Part shown: piece by piece, positions 23,404-30,895 of the stretch
How positions within the stretch are numbered: position 1 is the stretch's first letter
How the letters are laid out: each line of letters opens with the position of its first letter
NCBI GenBank assembly: GCA_002412765.1
Contig: DHVR01000074.1
Span: forward strand, 1 to 47,685
DNA from: Leptolinea sp. UBA5203
GTDB lineage: Bacteria; Chloroflexota; Anaerolineae; Anaerolineales; Anaerolineaceae
Direction: 5' to 3'
DNA: 47,685 bases
Program-made: the position numbers and the translations under genes
The notes under the pieces: model-generated
What the model was told of the DNA's origin: nothing
Seen by the model: only the letters and a program-made list of their open reading frames with translations
Database searches by the model: none

Positions 23404-24399
23404 CTATGCAGCCTCACTTTCAAACTCATCCTTTACAGAAGTTAGGATGGATCTTCTGGTTGTGTCGGAAATCTCACCTAGATGCTTCTCCATCGCCAGA
23501 AGGATACCCCCTAATGCGGGAGGAGCCATAAGGGTGACAATTTTGGCCTGCGGCGCCACTGTGTGAATTTCGGCTTCCATAATGTCCGATAATTGTTGAA
23601 ACTTGTTCAAAAGACTCCCCACCTTGACGACTTCGAAAGCCTGATCTTCAAACCCCAACTGCCGGGTAACACACTTGACCAACTCAGCCAATTCCACCCC
23701 AGCCCACTGGATGATCCTTTGTGCCACTGCATCCCCCTGGTTGGCCACTTCAAAGACTAAGGGAGCCATGGCTGCATCCAACTCGAAATGCTCGCGCAGC
23801 ACGCCTTCCAGAAATTCTTCCAGCGAATGCGTGTGCGTCAAGGCCATCATGGCATCCGAGAGCTTTGTCACTGGTCCGCGCTGAGTCCATTGATGGGCAA
23901 TGGATTCAATCGCTTTCTGCATGATTTCACTGGCGCCGGCGCCTTCTCCCATCATCATGCCTGCCCCGGTCACACGGCCAATTTTCGTTCGTGTGGCGTC
24001 CCATCCCCAGCAATTACACCCCGTACCGGAAACCACTGCAATTCCCCATCCGGTGTTAGATCCAGCCACCAACCCAACCAGGGCGTCATTGACCACGGTA
24101 AACGGGATGGGGCCGCCCAACACGGCGGATATGTTCTGCTGAATTCCTACCTGTTCCGTTACCCAGTCATACCCGGCAATGCCAAATCCACCTGCACTTA
24201 TCTGGTTTCTTACAATGCCTGCTGATCTTAGCGCCATGGAACAAGCTGCATCTAATTCTTGAAATTGTCCTTCAAACCCCACCGATTCATGGTTGCCGGG
24301 ACCGCTTTGTCCGGAGCCAAGGATACGACCCTGCTCATCAGCCACCAAAGCCTGGGTTTTAGTTCCACCAATATCTGCACCTAAGTAATATGCTTGCAT
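23404..24399 (-). CDS. BadF/BadG-type sugar kinase (N-acetylglucosamine or glucosamine kinase-like)
   Basis: A 331-aa ATPase-fold kinase. The phosphate-1 loop is LGADIGGTKTQALVADEQGR, phosphate-2 is GWGIAVVSGTGCNCWGW, and the adenosine motif is LMAPPALGGILLAME. The intervening GRVTGAGMMMGEGAGASEI matches eukaryotic NAGK and bacterial GspK-type kinases. It likely phosphorylates a monosaccharide, plausibly GlcN or GlcNAc, released by the neighbouring hydrolases. The ATG at 24399 follows TCAGGA; a longer frame to 24618 would overlap the GH4 gene by 208 bp and has no homologous look. It starts 11 bp after the GH4 stop. Confidence 0.87.
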   Translation of the reverse strand: MQAYYLGADIGGTKTQALVADEQGRILGSGQSGPGNHESVGFEGQFQELDAACSMALRSAGIVRNQISAGGFGIAGYDWVTEQVGIQQNISAVLGGPIPFTVVNDALVGLVAGSNTGWGIAVVSGTGCNCWGWDATRTKIGRVTGAGMMMGEGAGASEIMQKAIESIAHQWTQRGPVTKLSDAMMALTHTHSLEEFLEGVLREHFELDAAMAPLVFEVANQGDAVAQRIIQWAGVELAELVKCVTRQLGFEDQAFEVVKVGSLLNKFQQLSDIMEAEIHTVAPQAKIVTLMAPPALGGILLAMEKHLGEISDTTRRSILTSVKDEFESEAA

Positions 24400-24410
24400 A
24401 GGGTTCCTGA

Positions 24411-25712
24411 TTAACTCAACGATTCCCGTTGATGAAATTGGGGCAAATAAGCCCGATGGGTGCGTAAGATATCTTCCATCACCACGGAGATCTGATCCGC
24501 TTCCGGTCCTAAAGGATGAGCCAACATGGCCTGATACAAAATCTGTTTGTCTCCAGTGACAGCCGCTAGAGCGGTTAACTGTTCGTATGATTTCACCTGG
24601 GCCACCAGTCCATTGCACACTGTTGGCAGAGCATCGGTGGGAATGGGATGCGCGCCCTCTTTATCAATCACACAGGGTAATTCAACCACCCAATCCTCGG
24701 GCCAACCAGGTACCGCACCCAAATGGCGGGTATTAACCACGTGGATTTCGCCCGAATCATTTTCAATGGCGTTTAATAGCTGCGTGGCCATAGTGGAATA
24801 ATAAGCACCGCCACGTTTCATTAACGCATCCGGGACAGAATCCAAAGCCGGATCCTGGTAGAGGGTCAACAACTCCTCTTCCACTTGCATCACTTCCTCA
24901 GCCCTGGATGGCGGCCATACTTTTTGTTCTGCCAGTTTATGTTTCGTATTGTAATAATAGTGCAAATAATAATTCGGAATCAAGTGCAGGGCCTCGAGTA
25001 AAGACTCATTCCACTCTTGTTCCTTTTCATTCTCTTTTAGAAAGGCTTCATACACATCAGGCCAGACATCCTCTCCATCCACGGAGAAACCGCGGTGCCA
25101 GCTTAGATGATTCAATCCCAGGGTATCCAATTGAGCCTTACTAGGATCATAGGTTTTACCTGTCAGTGCCTTCAACCCGTCCAGAATGGTCATTTTGGCC
25201 GTAATGGGTACATTGCACACCCCAATGGATTTCAAGGCTGGCCGATACGTTTGCAGCGCTTCGGTTATCAATCCAGCCGGATTAGTAAAATTCACCAGAA
25301 ACGCATCCGGGGCATAGCTGAGGATATCATCCGCAACATCCAACAAAACCGGGATGGTGCGCAAAGCTTTGGCCATGCCCCCCATGCCCGTGGTTTCTTG
25401 CCCAACCAGGCCATGACGCGCACCAAGATATTCATCCTCTTTACGCGCCTGCATCATCCCCACACGAATTTGGCTGACCACATAACTGGCCCCCTTAATA
25501 GCCTCTGGCCGATCCGTAGTACAAACAACTTTGAATGGATTATCCCAGGCATCCACGATGCGCTGCACAAATCCGCCGACGATCTCCAAACGCTGGGGTT
25601 CCACATCCATTAAACACAATTCACGCATGGGGAAGGTACTCACCCGCTGTAAAAACCCCTGAATTAACTCCGGTGTATAGGTGGAACCTCCACCAATGAC
25701 GGTTACTTTCAT
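24411..25712 (-). CDS. Glycoside hydrolase family 4 (6-phospho-beta-glucosidase-like)
   Basis: A 433-aa NAD+- and Mn2+-dependent glycosidase working by a redox-elimination mechanism. The Rossmann loop VIGGGSTYTPELIQG is at the N-terminus; NFTNPAG (~141-147), GVCNVP (Cys166, Asn167) and NHLSW (His202) supply substrate and metal contacts. The closest functional group by motif is the 6-phospho-beta-glucosidase/ChbF branch. Because import here is by an ABC transporter rather than a phosphotransferase system, either a kinase must phosphorylate the substrate or the enzyme accepts unphosphorylated sugar, as some GH4 members do. Operon position between permease and kinase. Confidence 0.9.
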   Translation of the reverse strand: MKVTVIGGGSTYTPELIQGFLQRVSTFPMRELCLMDVEPQRLEIVGGFVQRIVDAWDNPFKVVCTTDRPEAIKGASYVVSQIRVGMMQARKEDEYLGARHGLVGQETTGMGGMAKALRTIPVLLDVADDILSYAPDAFLVNFTNPAGLITEALQTYRPALKSIGVCNVPITAKMTILDGLKALTGKTYDPSKAQLDTLGLNHLSWHRGFSVDGEDVWPDVYEAFLKENEKEQEWNESLLEALHLIPNYYLHYYYNTKHKLAEQKVWPPSRAEEVMQVEEELLTLYQDPALDSVPDALMKRGGAYYSTMATQLLNAIENDSGEIHVVNTRHLGAVPGWPEDWVVELPCVIDKEGAHPIPTDALPTVCNGLVAQVKSYEQLTALAAVTGDKQILYQAMLAHPLGPEADQISVVMEDILRTHRAYLPQFHQRESLS

Positions 25713-25730
25713 TCGTCCTCCAATACCATT

Positions 25731-26753
25731 TTAGCCCTTGATACCGGATATAACCACGCCCTGAATAAAGACTTTCTGCGAGAAGAAAAACAGCAAAATA
25801 GGCGGCAATAAAACCAGCAAGGATGCAGACATTAAGAGATGACCCTGATTGGTATACAATGCACTGAAGGATTGTAGTCCCAAAGCCAGGGTCCAATTCT
25901 CTGGGCTTTGCAAATAAATCAACGGCGCATAAAAGTCATTCCAGAAATAAAGCAGGCTGAAGATGGTGATGGTAGCCAGCACAGGATAGCATTGCGGAAT
26001 GATAATATGCCATAAAATACCAAAGGGACCGCAGCCGTCAATGCGTGCTGCATCATCCAATTCAGGGCGCAGGCGCATCATGAACTGGCGTAATAAAAAC
26101 ACGTCATAGGCATTGGCAAAGAAGGCCGGAACAATCAGGGGTAACAAAGTATCATACCAACCAATTTTTTGAAAAATAATAAAAGCAGGGATGAGCGTCA
26201 CCTGGGTCGGCAGCATCATAGTGGAGAGCAATATAATAAAAAGAATCCCCAGACCTTTGGCCTTGAAGCGCGCGAATCCATACGCCACCAGGGTGCAGGA
26301 AATGACCGTGCCAATCGTGCCAAAAACCACAATCGTCATCGTATTCAGTAAGTATTTCCAGAAAGGAATTTTGTTGACCGCAGCGCGGAAATTTTCCCAA
26401 TGCAATTTCACCTGGGTGGCGCGTTCGCCATCCGCCACAGGAATCTGGTACGATTCTGTCGGATCCGCCGGGTTAACGAAGGTCCCTGTCGGACCATCCT
26501 TATTGACCAAAGCCAATTGGCGCATCTGACCATCCACTGGAATATCATACAAAAAGACTTGCTTTCCCTCCACCTCCACCTTAACCTGTTCGCGCGGAAT
26601 AAACTCAGGCGGCATGGAGTTGACGGCTTTCTCACTTTTCAAAGCGGATGAAAACATCCACAAGATGGGGGTCAACACCCCGATCAGCCCGATGGACAAC
26701 AGAATCATGACTAGCACCGTGGTTACTTTTGATTGTCTTTTTCCTAAGAGCAT
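25731..26753 (-). CDS. Sugar ABC transporter permease (MalG type)
   Basis: A 340-aa inner-membrane permease with six predicted segments and the EAA loop (LDDAARIDGCGPFGILWHII). Between TM1 and TM2 there is an unusually long extracytoplasmic insertion (~residues 35-125), a beta-rich stretch containing EVEGKQVFLYDIPVDGQMRQ and the ADPTESYQIP region. MalG-type proteins are usually ~275-300 residues, so the excess is in this insert; I recall similar inserts in other Chloroflexota and Thermotogota permeases. It might contact the binding protein. No ATPase gene is present in the operon, so a shared MsmX-like ATPase encoded elsewhere is expected. Six bases separate it from the MalF-type gene. Confidence 0.92.
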   Translation of the reverse strand: MLLGKRQSKVTTVLVMILLSIGLIGVLTPILWMFSSALKSEKAVNSMPPEFIPREQVKVEVEGKQVFLYDIPVDGQMRQLALVNKDGPTGTFVNPADPTESYQIPVADGERATQVKLHWENFRAAVNKIPFWKYLLNTMTIVVFGTIGTVISCTLVAYGFARFKAKGLGILFIILLSTMMLPTQVTLIPAFIIFQKIGWYDTLLPLIVPAFFANAYDVFLLRQFMMRLRPELDDAARIDGCGPFGILWHIIIPQCYPVLATITIFSLLYFWNDFYAPLIYLQSPENWTLALGLQSFSALYTNQGHLLMSASLLVLLPPILLFFFSQKVFIQGVVISGIKG

Positions 26754-26759
26754 GGGGTT

Positions 26760-27668
26760 TTAACTCCGTACTTCGCCTTCATAATAGACCCACAACGCAG
26801 AACTCTTGAAAATTAAGGCTGTGAGGATTAATACAATCAGGAACAATACCCAGGCCAATGCCGAAGCATAGCCCATGTCCAGGTACTGGAATCCGGTACG
26901 ATAAAGATACAAATTATAAAAAAGGGTAGCCTCTGCCGGACCGCCGGCAGTCAAAATAAATGCCTCAGTGAAGTATTGGAATGTTCCAATCACCCCCAAC
27001 ACCAGGTTATAAAAAATCACTGGTGTCATCAAAGGCAAGGTAATGTGCAAAAGCTGCTGCCAGCCATCTGCCCCGTCCACCCAGGCGGCTTCGTATAAGG
27101 AAGTAGGGATACTTTGCAAACCGGCCAGATAAATAATCATCCCGCCTCCAACACCCCACAGGCCAATCAAAATAAGCGCAGGAAGTGCCCATTGCGGACT
27201 GGCAAACCAACCCGGACCTTTGACATTCACCAAACTCAACAGATAGTTCACCAAACCAAAACGTGGATTAAACAGCATGCTCCATAACATGGCCATGGCT
27301 ACACCGGAGGTTATCGATGGCATATAAAACAGGGTCCGCCAAAAAGCGGTGCCCGGTATTTTTAGATTTAACAGAAACGCCAGGGTAAAACCAAAAATCA
27401 GACTTAAGGGAACTTCAAAGACAGCAAATACTACGGTTACTTGTAAAGAATGCCAGAATTTTGGATCAGCAGTGAATAATTTGATGTAATTGGCCAAGCC
27501 AATAAATTGAGGGAAATCAATAATATTATATTTGGTAAAGGACAAATACAAGGAGGCTATCATCGGGCCCAGAGTAAATAGGGCAAATCCGATTAGCCAC
27601 GGGCTGATAAACACATAAGCCCATTTGTCATATGTCCGGTGAAAATTACCTCGCCGTTTTGTTGCCAT
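26760..27668 (-). CDS. Sugar ABC transporter permease (MalF type)
   Basis: A 302-aa permease with six transmembrane segments, a short cytosolic N-terminus, and the EAA loop SLYEAAWVDGADGWQQLLHI followed by TLPLM. Length and motifs match the minimal MalF type (UgpA-like) without the extra N-terminal segments of E. coli MalF. It pairs with the MalG-type permease to form the channel. An 81-bp gap with a hairpin separates it from the binding-protein gene. Confidence 0.93.
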   Translation of the reverse strand: MATKRRGNFHRTYDKWAYVFISPWLIGFALFTLGPMIASLYLSFTKYNIIDFPQFIGLANYIKLFTADPKFWHSLQVTVVFAVFEVPLSLIFGFTLAFLLNLKIPGTAFWRTLFYMPSITSGVAMAMLWSMLFNPRFGLVNYLLSLVNVKGPGWFASPQWALPALILIGLWGVGGGMIIYLAGLQSIPTSLYEAAWVDGADGWQQLLHITLPLMTPVIFYNLVLGVIGTFQYFTEAFILTAGGPAEATLFYNLYLYRTGFQYLDMGYASALAWVLFLIVLILTALIFKSSALWVYYEGEVRS

Positions 27669-27691
27669 GGACCGACTCCTTCATGCTGTTT

Positions 27692-27725
27692 CCTGGTGTC
27701 TGCAGCAAACACTGCCGACACCAGG
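27692..27725 (-). repeat. Intercistronic hairpin between sugar-binding protein and permease
   Basis: CCTGGTGTC (27692-27700) pairs perfectly with GACACCAGG (27717-27725), with GCAG/CTGC pairing inside. No T-run follows in the transcript direction. It occupies the same place (binding protein to permease) as the hairpin at 3839 in the amino-acid operon and likely stabilises the abundant binding-protein message. Confidence 0.65.
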
Positions 27726-27749
27726 GTTTTTGACCAGCCGTTAACCGGA

Positions 27750-29192
27750 CTATTGTTCAGCCCAGTATTCATCCAGATAGGTCTGCGCTTCAGCATTCAA
27801 GGCGTCCATCACTTTTTGAACATCCTGTTCTGTCCCACTGACAATTGAACTCATCGCATTTTCTTGTGCATCATAGATGCGCTGGAAATTGGGTACCCAG
27901 CTCTCATTATTCGGGTTGGCATCCATGTACTCAATGGAATCCAGGAAAACTTGAAAATCAACATCCGGGTATTGCGTCCTCATGTTATCCAACCAGCTAT
28001 CAGCCAATGATTTCCGGGCAGGAATACAACCATAAGAATTGGATAACCGGGAAAGATTCTCAGGTTCCATAAACCATTTAGCCAATTCCCAGGCTTCATC
28101 CGGATGATGTGCGCTCTTGGGTATGGCAAACGTATCCCCGTTGGCTTCTGCAACGATCAGCCCATCCTGGTTGGCAGGCACAGCCGCTACATCCCAGTTG
28201 AATGCCTCTGTCCAACCGCCGTAACTATAAGCCATCCAGCTATAGGATTCCCACATTGCTACCTGATTACTGGACAACGGATCAATATCGGAGAAGGAGG
28301 CTTCAACAATTTCCCCGCTTGGTCGAATGCCGCTTTCCCAAATGGTGTCATAGACAAACTGCATCGAATCCACCCAGGCCTGATTGTTCATCTTGGCGGT
28401 CTTCATGTCTTCGCTTATCCCCAACGGGCTATCTCCAAATTTGGAGGGTATCATCCGAAAAGGGGACCATTCCCAACCGGCCCAACCCCATTGGGCAATA
28501 TTAGTAAGATCAAAATCCGCAGATGTGGCAGGGACACCCTTGCCATCAAAGGTAAGCTGCTTGGCCGTTTCTACTAAATTCTCATATGTCCATTCAGCAT
28601 TACCAAATTCATGCGGCGGGTAAGCCACACCCGCTTCATCGAACAGATCCTCATTATAGAAAGTGACCGAAGGATACAAACCAATCGGAATGCCAATGAT
28701 CTTATCCGGATAGGTGTGCATGGCTAAAGCTGGACCATAATAATCACTCATGTCATAGCCGTCACGTTCGATGTAAGGGGTAAGATCCATCCACTCATCC
28801 CGATATTTTCCAATCCCCAAAACACCAATCGGCATAACCAGGTCGGGAGCCATATCCCCAGCCAGCATGGTGGAGAATTTTGCATCATGCTCATCATAAC
28901 TGACGTGCAAAAATTCCACTTTTACGCCGGGGTGGCTGGCCATGTATTCGGCAGCCATTTGATTATGAATTTCGATCTGGGAAGGATCATTCCCGGTACC
29001 GAATCCCACAAAGACGGTAACCGTAACTTCCTCTCCACTCGCTGCTGCTTCTGGCTGATCAGCCGGTGCAGTTTGTTCCCCTTCCCCTGCTGCAGCGGGC
29101 TGTTGCGATACAGCCGTTGGGCTGCATCCGCTTATGGTAAGCAAGCTCACCACCATCAAAACACATAGTATAGACCACAGTTTAGTTTTCAT
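27750..29192 (-). CDS. Sugar ABC transporter substrate-binding lipoprotein (family 1)
   Basis: A 480-aa extracellular receptor. The N-terminus is a lipoprotein signal ending TISGC (Cys23), followed by a ~30-residue Ala/Glu/Gln-rich linker. The mature domain has the family-1 hallmarks: EIHNQMAAEYMASHPGVKVE, DLVMPIGVLGIGKY, FYNEDLFDEAGVAYPP, and the hinge-proximal FAIPKSAHHPDEAWELAKWF. The many Trp residues (WAGWEWSPF, WESYSWMAYSYGGW) suit stacking against an oligosaccharide. Substrate inferred from the operon: beta-linked gluco- or glucosamine oligosaccharide. First structural gene after the regulator. Confidence 0.93.
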   Translation of the reverse strand: MKTKLWSILCVLMVVSLLTISGCSPTAVSQQPAAAGEGEQTAPADQPEAAASGEEVTVTVFVGFGTGNDPSQIEIHNQMAAEYMASHPGVKVEFLHVSYDEHDAKFSTMLAGDMAPDLVMPIGVLGIGKYRDEWMDLTPYIERDGYDMSDYYGPALAMHTYPDKIIGIPIGLYPSVTFYNEDLFDEAGVAYPPHEFGNAEWTYENLVETAKQLTFDGKGVPATSADFDLTNIAQWGWAGWEWSPFRMIPSKFGDSPLGISEDMKTAKMNNQAWVDSMQFVYDTIWESGIRPSGEIVEASFSDIDPLSSNQVAMWESYSWMAYSYGGWTEAFNWDVAAVPANQDGLIVAEANGDTFAIPKSAHHPDEAWELAKWFMEPENLSRLSNSYGCIPARKSLADSWLDNMRTQYPDVDFQVFLDSIEYMDANPNNESWVPNFQRIYDAQENAMSSIVSGTEQDVQKVMDALNAEAQTYLDEYWAEQ

Positions 29193-29285
29193 CTCTACTT
29201 CTTCCTCCTAGAAAAAAGCGTGCAAATAGATTCCGGGGGTCTCCCGGATTGAAACGATGGGTCCATTAGCCGCAAATAAAACTAG

Positions 29286-30302
29286 CTAGCAGCCACAGGA
29301 TTCACGAATAATCATTTGGGTTTGCAACAACGATAAGCTTTCCGGTTCTTGACCATTAAGAATTTTGATTAACTCAGTTGCTGCCACCCGGCCCACATCC
29401 AGGGTTGGCGCGTAGATGGTGGTTAATTGAGGGAAAAGACAGGTAGCGATATTTTGATCATCAAATCCGACCAGGGAGACGTCTTCCGGGCAGTGGATAC
29501 CATGTTGACGAAAAGCTTTTAATACGCCAACGGCTGCTTCGTCGTCCCCGGAAAAGACGGCATCGAATTCAATCCCTTGCTCGATCAATTTACAAATCGA
29601 TTGAAAAGCGACATCCCGGTTAAATTCTCCCGGGCAAACCAATTCTTCAAAAACAGGTAGCTGGTGCCGCAGATGAGCCTGTCGATAGCCAGCTTCCCGC
29701 CAATGCGAATCTTCCTCATCTTGCGGCCCGCGTAAGAGAACAATACGCTTTCGTTGATGAACCTCAATTAGATGGGTAACAATATCCTCACTGGCCTGTT
29801 TATTCTCAATCGTTACGGAAGGAATTTTCATTTCGTTGGGCGGTGTGCGATGGATCAACACAATGGGAAATCCTATTTCATGCAAAGCTTGAATTTTTTC
29901 TTCAGGGATACTGTTAGCATAGATTAACAACCCATCCGTGTTATGCGGACCTAAAGGCAAAGGGAAATCCTGATTTCCATCCACAAATCCAGTGGAGGCA
30001 ATTAATAAATGGTACCCCTGTTCAGCAGCCATGGATTCTATGCCGCTTAACATAGGGCCCATAAACCCACCGTTCATATCATCTAAAATAAAACCGATGG
30101 TGTGCGTGTTTTGATTGGAGAGATTTCTTGCCGCAGCTTTAGGAAAATAGTGCAGTTCCTGCATGGCTGCGCGCACTCTGATTTCAACTTCGGGCGAAAC
30201 CGGGGTATTCTGATTAATCACACGGCTTACCGTAGCCACCGAAACAGCAGCCAGGCGGGCAACATCCCGAATTGTATTGGAGCCAGACAAATTTTCTACC
30301 AT
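29286..30302 (-). CDS. LacI-family transcriptional regulator
   Basis: A 338-aa repressor. The helix-turn-helix and hinge (NTIRDVARLAAVSVATVSRV then INQNTPVSP) lie at residues ~9-40 and a periplasmic-binding-protein-like sugar-sensing domain follows (TIGFILDDMNGGFMGPMLSG onwards). The ATG at 30302 has AAGGATA upstream; a longer frame to 30416 is rejected because it would cross the promoter and operators. Two perfect TGTAACCGGTTACA palindromes lie 14-43 bp upstream, over its own transcription start. As the first gene before the sugar operon, it likely controls itself and all downstream genes, with an imported sugar as inducer. Confidence 0.93.
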   Translation of the reverse strand: MVENLSGSNTIRDVARLAAVSVATVSRVINQNTPVSPEVEIRVRAAMQELHYFPKAAARNLSNQNTHTIGFILDDMNGGFMGPMLSGIESMAAEQGYHLLIASTGFVDGNQDFPLPLGPHNTDGLLIYANSIPEEKIQALHEIGFPIVLIHRTPPNEMKIPSVTIENKQASEDIVTHLIEVHQRKRIVLLRGPQDEEDSHWREAGYRQAHLRHQLPVFEELVCPGEFNRDVAFQSICKLIEQGIEFDAVFSGDDEAAVGVLKAFRQHGIHCPEDVSLVGFDDQNIATCLFPQLTTIYAPTLDVGRVAATELIKILNGQEPESLSLLQTQMIIRESCGC

Positions 30303-30315
30303 AGATGAATATCCT

Positions 30316-30345
30316 TGTAACCGGTTACATATGTAACCGGTTACA
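30316..30345. promoter_or_regulatory. Tandem LacI-family operators
   Basis: Two identical perfect palindromes, TGTAACCGGTTACA, at 30316-30329 and 30332-30345, 16 bp centre to centre. The central CG dyad and TGTAA/TTACA arms match the LacI-family operator pattern. They sit immediately downstream of the -10 box, an ideal blocking position. Confidence 0.85.
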
Positions 30346-30373
30346 TTGTAGCAAACTCCGTGTCGCATGTCAA
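30345..30373 (-). promoter_or_regulatory. Promoter of lacI-like gene and sugar operon
   Basis: On the minus strand, TTGACA (30368-30373), a 17-bp spacer and TACAAT (30345-30350). The transcription start would be near 30338, inside the operators. Confidence 0.8.
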
Positions 30374-30450
30374 CACCCTTTCGATGCTTTTTTTTATAAA
30401 AAACCACCCCGTCCAACGCATCATTTATTCCGGGCTTCGACTATAAATAA

Positions 30451-30504
30451 ACACGCCAAACCGATAGAGACGAGGCATGCCTCGTCTCTATCGGTTTGGC
30501 GTGT
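30451..30504. repeat. Perfect 54-bp palindrome (REP-like)
   Basis: Both 27-bp arms match without a mismatch or loop. The centre is GAGGCATGCCTC and the inner arms read ATAGAGACGAGG, a form seen in REP-type intergenic palindromes. It lies in the divergent gap between lacI and htrA. The rest of the gap (30505-30895) is AT-rich; I see no gene there, only the short string AGGGTAAAAAT at 30577 that also occurs in the REP array. Confidence 0.9.
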
Positions 30505-30895
30505 CATTCTGGTTGAGCATTTTTCTAAATATGCTTTGCGTACTCTCTACTGATATGTGTACCATCAACCTTTCAGGGTAAAAATGCCCTTCCTGGCATT
30601 GTGCCATATAGGGTACAAGCCGTGTTATCGGGCTATAAAGAAATCATCATTAATTGCCAAACATCGAAATAAACAGCTCAGACTTAAAGTTCTCCTAGCA
30701 TATTATGGAGGAAAATCAATTTTTGGATTTCTTTTTGTCTTTATCTCAGTCAGTTTCACCAATTAAGCGATAAACTGATACTTATTAAGGATTTCTGATC
30801 TACTGTTTACATTCCTTTAATACTTTTATGGATTAATATAGAGTACTACAAGTTATTTAATTTCACGATGACTTTCATCGGTTAAGGAGGTAGAA

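Noticed and set aside
30557..30766. 69-codon frame in the lacI-htrA gap
   Set aside because: No ribosome binding site, AT-rich drift-like composition, no family resemblance.
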